From Phycisphaerales bacterium (GTDB taxonomy: Bacteria > Pseudomonadota > Gammaproteobacteria > Competibacterales > Competibacteraceae), in contig JACSSB010000326.1 in NCBI GenBank assembly GCA_014879435.1, forward strand, positions 1-7,380: 7,380 nt of DNA, written 5' to 3'. Below the pieces are notes generated by a model that worked only from the letters and a program-made list of their open reading frames with translations, ran no database searches and was not told the origin of the DNA. Positions 5,328-7,380 of the stretch are shown here, piece after piece; position 1 is the first letter of the stretch; every line of letters starts with the position of its first letter. The translations under genes and the position numbers were made by a program.

Positions 5328-6242
5328 ATGAGCACATTTGACGATACCGCTTTACTCGACATCAAATTGCTGCGGCTATTCGACTTGCTCTACAGCACAG
5401 GCAGCGTGACGCGTTGTGCCGATCTGCTCGGTCAGAGCCAACCGACGGTCAGCATCTGGCTGGCTCGCTTACGCCAGGAACTGAACGACCCGTTGTTCGT
5501 GCGCACCCCCTCAGGCATGCAACCGACCCCACGGGCCGACGCGCTTATCCCAATCGCCCGCGAAGCCCTGGAATCTTTACGCCGACTGTCTGCCGAAAAA
5601 ACTATTTTCACGCCCAGCAGTGCCCGGCGGAGCTTCTGTATTTGTATGACCGATGCCAGCCACGTCAATCTGCTGCCGCAATTGCTTAGCCATGTCCGCG
5701 CTGTGGCACCTGGCATTTGGCTTGAGACTGAACGTATCGACAGCTCAACGGCAGAACGCCTGCAATCTGGAGAGGCTGATCTAGCAGTGGGGCTCATTCC
5801 AGAATTAGGGGCTGGTTTCTACCAGCAGACGCTATTTACTCAGGATTGGGTATGCCTAGCCAATGCTGCCCACCCACGACTTATCGGAGACTTGACGCGG
5901 CAAGCCTACGAGGCTGAGGGGCATGTTGGGATCATTTCAGGTACTGGCCAGAACCTACTTGCGACGGCAATCGAGGAGCAGCAAATTGAACGCAGACTCG
6001 TCGTCAAAATACTTGGATTTCTTGGCCTGAGCGCGATTCTGTCATCGACCGATTTGATTGCGACGCTGCCACGCCAAACAGCAGAAACACTAGCGAAGAA
6101 TAATCCCTTACGTGTTCATGACTGCCCATTCCCGATACCGTCATTTTCCGTTAAGCAACACTGGCATGCGCGCTATCACCATGATCTGGCTAACCAGTGG
6201 CTTCGAGGTGTTTGTGCACAATTATTCTTGCATCACGGATAA
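5328..6242 (+). CDS. LysR-family transcriptional regulator
   Basis: A 304-residue protein with an N-terminal winged helix-turn-helix (about residues 13-72: 'LLRLFDLLYSTGSVTRCADL', then 'SQPTVSIWLARLRQEL' and 'DPLFVRTPSGMQPTPRA') and a LysR substrate-binding domain from about residue 100. The C-terminal stretch 'PFPIPSFSVKQHWHARYHHD' followed by 'ANQWLRG' is characteristic of the NahR/LinR/NodD-like group, many of which respond to aromatic or other small organic effectors. It is divergently transcribed from the reductase-led operon and most likely controls it. I chose the ATG at 5328, which gives the normal short lead-in of the family (M-S-x-F...LDI-K-LLRLFD). A TTG at 5307 would add seven residues. 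Neither has a strong Shine-Dalgarno site, so translation may be weak. GC content drops in its 3' half (about 50% in one sampled row). Confidence 0.95.
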   Translation: MSTFDDTALLDIKLLRLFDLLYSTGSVTRCADLLGQSQPTVSIWLARLRQELNDPLFVRTPSGMQPTPRADALIPIAREALESLRRLSAEKTIFTPSSARRSFCICMTDASHVNLLPQLLSHVRAVAPGIWLETERIDSSTAERLQSGEADLAVGLIPELGAGFYQQTLFTQDWVCLANAAHPRLIGDLTRQAYEAEGHVGIISGTGQNLLATAIEEQQIERRLVVKILGFLGLSAILSSTDLIATLPRQTAETLAKNNPLRVHDCPFPIPSFSVKQHWHARYHHDLANQWLRGVCAQLFLHHG

Positions 6243-6343
6243 GGTAGCGACAAATGACTGTAAGCCTTGCTGAACTTGTGCCTACTTTCGTCATTTATAG
6301 GTGGGAGATGAATGAAGCAGGCGAAGCGACACCACTTGCCAAA

Positions 6344-6366
6344 TGCCCGCGATGACACTGCGGGCA
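6344..6366 (-). terminator. Hairpin downstream of sohB, possible terminator
   Basis: TGCCCGC (6344-6350) and GCGGGCA (6360-6366) form a perfect 7-bp GC-rich stem with a 9-base loop, 16 bases past the sohB stop. On the minus strand it is followed by only a short ATTT..., so as an intrinsic terminator it is weak. On the plus strand, for the regulator gene, no T-run follows. Confidence 0.45.
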
Positions 6367-6382
6367 CGGACATTGGGTTTAC

Positions 6383-7363
6383 TCAAAATCTCCCCAACGC
6401 CTCTCCGGTCTGTGCCAGCAAACGCGCTAACCAAGGCTTTTTGCCGGTGTAAGCGATTTCGTATAAATCAGCGCCAGTGCTAGCTCCCAACAGATAATCG
6501 TCGCTGGTGCGCAACTCATCCACCAACTGACAATCCAGCGCTCGGGTGCCATACCAGTGCTCACCCGTCGCGACCTGGGTCAGATCGACCTGGGGGCGAT
6601 GTGTTTTTACGAAATCCTTGAACAAGAGGTGGGTTTCCTCGATTTCTTCCTGAAACTTATGCCGACCCTGATCGGTGTTTTCGCCGAAAACCGTCACCGT
6701 GCGCTTGAATTGACCGGCAGTAAATTGTTCGTAATCGATATCGTGTTTCTTGAGCAGGCGGTTGAAATTCGGCAGTTGGGCCACGACCCCAATCGACCCG
6801 AGCACGGCGAATGGTGCGGCAATCACACGATCAGCCACACAGGCCATCATGTAACCGCCACTGGCCGCCACCTTATCGACCGCCACCGTCAGCTTGATTC
6901 CCCGGTCGCGGATGCGCAGCAATTGCGCTGCCGCCAGCCCATAAGCGTGCACCAGCCCACCGGCGCTCTCCAACCGCAGCACCACTTCATCTTCCGGCTG
7001 CACGATGGTCAATACCGCCGTCACCTCCTCACGCAAAGACGCCACTGCCGTACCCCGGATGTCGCCATGAAAATTCATCACGAACACCCGCCGCCGCTCG
7101 GTCTTGTCCTGCTGTTTGTCGAGGGCTTTCTGCTCCTTTTGCGCCTTCTTAAATTGTTTCTTCGACAGCACGACGGATTTCAGCGCCAGCGCCATACTGT
7201 CGTAGTCCTCGTTCAAATAGCGGATATCCAACCGCCCACGACTGTCTGTCCGCTGGCCACCACGCGTCACTAATACCACGATGCCACCAACCATCACCAG
7301 CACCGCTACCACGATGGTCACGGCCTTGGCCAGAAACATTCCGTACTCGCTTAAAAATTCCAT
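6383..7363 (-). CDS. sohB: SohB, inner-membrane S49-family serine peptidase
   Basis: A 326-residue protein of the SohB branch of the SppA/S49 peptidases. An N-terminal membrane segment (about residues 12-34) anchors it in the inner membrane. A charged, coiled-coil-like linker rich in K, Q and E (about 66-92) follows, then the peptidase domain. The nucleophile is S168 in 'DKVAASGGYMMACVADRV', and the general base is K220 in 'TAGQFKRT'. Their separation of 52 residues equals that of the Ser-Lys dyad in Bacillus subtilis SppA. 'RLESAGGLVHAYGLAA' and 'GSIGVVAQLPNFNRLLKKHD' are other conserved blocks. SohB was found in E. coli as a multicopy suppressor of a degP (htrA) mutant. At 326 residues it is slightly shorter than the 349-residue E. 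coli protein, through linker and C-terminal differences. GGAG lies 11 bases before the ATG, somewhat far; the N-terminus 'MEFLSEYGMFLAK' supports this start. The promoter lies outside the window. Confidence 0.97.
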   Translation of the reverse strand: MEFLSEYGMFLAKAVTIVVAVLVMVGGIVVLVTRGGQRTDSRGRLDIRYLNEDYDSMALALKSVVLSKKQFKKAQKEQKALDKQQDKTERRRVFVMNFHGDIRGTAVASLREEVTAVLTIVQPEDEVVLRLESAGGLVHAYGLAAAQLLRIRDRGIKLTVAVDKVAASGGYMMACVADRVIAAPFAVLGSIGVVAQLPNFNRLLKKHDIDYEQFTAGQFKRTVTVFGENTDQGRHKFQEEIEETHLLFKDFVKTHRPQVDLTQVATGEHWYGTRALDCQLVDELRTSDDYLLGASTGADLYEIAYTGKKPWLARLLAQTGEALGRF

Positions 7364-7380
7364 CCGGCTTCAATCTCCAA

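Noticed and set aside
6252..6296. Inverted repeat AAATGAC...GTCATTT downstream of the regulator gene as a terminator
   Set aside because: The 7-bp AT-rich arms are 31 bases apart with no T-run, so a stable terminator is unlikely.
6243..6382. Possible tRNA or attachment site marking an island edge between the regulator and sohB
   Set aside because: No cloverleaf, T-loop motif or repeated att-like sequence could be found in these 140 bases.
6557..7273. Plus-strand open frame of 238 codons opposite sohB
   Set aside because: It is the antisense shadow of sohB, whose protein is clearly conserved. The His/Gln/Arg-rich translation is typical of such shadows.

Overview
The window looks like chromosomal DNA from a gammaproteobacterium, close to the Pseudomonas/Aeromonas/enteric range. 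The strongest taxonomic pointer is a complete sohB gene at the right end, whose N-terminus, Ser-Lys dyad region and 'ATGEHWYG' segment resemble the enterobacterial and pseudomonad protein. All genes are compact, have mostly clear Shine-Dalgarno sites, and cover almost every base. The species cannot be named from the sequence alone.

Layout, right to left. sohB (6383-7363, minus) is a housekeeping-type membrane peptidase gene. Next to it a LysR-family regulator (5328-6242, plus) faces away from a long minus-strand gene run. The run starts in the 5219-5327 divergent intergenic region, which holds a plausible promoter, and continues off the left edge. In order of transcription it encodes: a ketopantoate-reductase-like dehydrogenase, a VOC (glyoxalase-fold) protein, a short MaoC-type hydratase, a CaiB/BaiF (family III) CoA-transferase, a divergent shikimate-dehydrogenase-like protein, an AEC-family permease, and the N-terminal part of a metal-dependent amidohydrolase of the 2-pyrone-4,6-dicarboxylate hydrolase/lactonase group. 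Gaps between genes are 13-81 bp with no convincing terminator, so one operon is the simplest reading.

Together the genes look like a catabolic unit for an organic acid. They supply uptake or export (AEC), ring or lactone hydrolysis (amidohydrolase), redox steps on hydroxy/keto groups (shikimate-dehydrogenase-like and ketopantoate-reductase-like), CoA activation by transfer (CaiB/BaiF), hydration or dehydration of an enoyl-CoA (MaoC), and an isomerase, lyase or dioxygenase step (VOC), under a LysR regulator whose C-terminus resembles the NahR/NodD-type group. The substrate is not evident, and no thiolase or CoA-ester lyase is visible. I do not recognise this exact combination as a characterised pathway.

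The operon appears mosaic. The part right of about position 2140 is GC-rich (sampled rows mostly 50-67%). The amidohydrolase, AEC and shikimate-dehydrogenase-like genes to the left are more AT-rich (sampled rows about 40-55%). The two blocks may have separate histories. No stretch longer than 300 bases lacks a gene. No tRNA, rRNA, CRISPR array, insertion sequence or prophage gene was seen.
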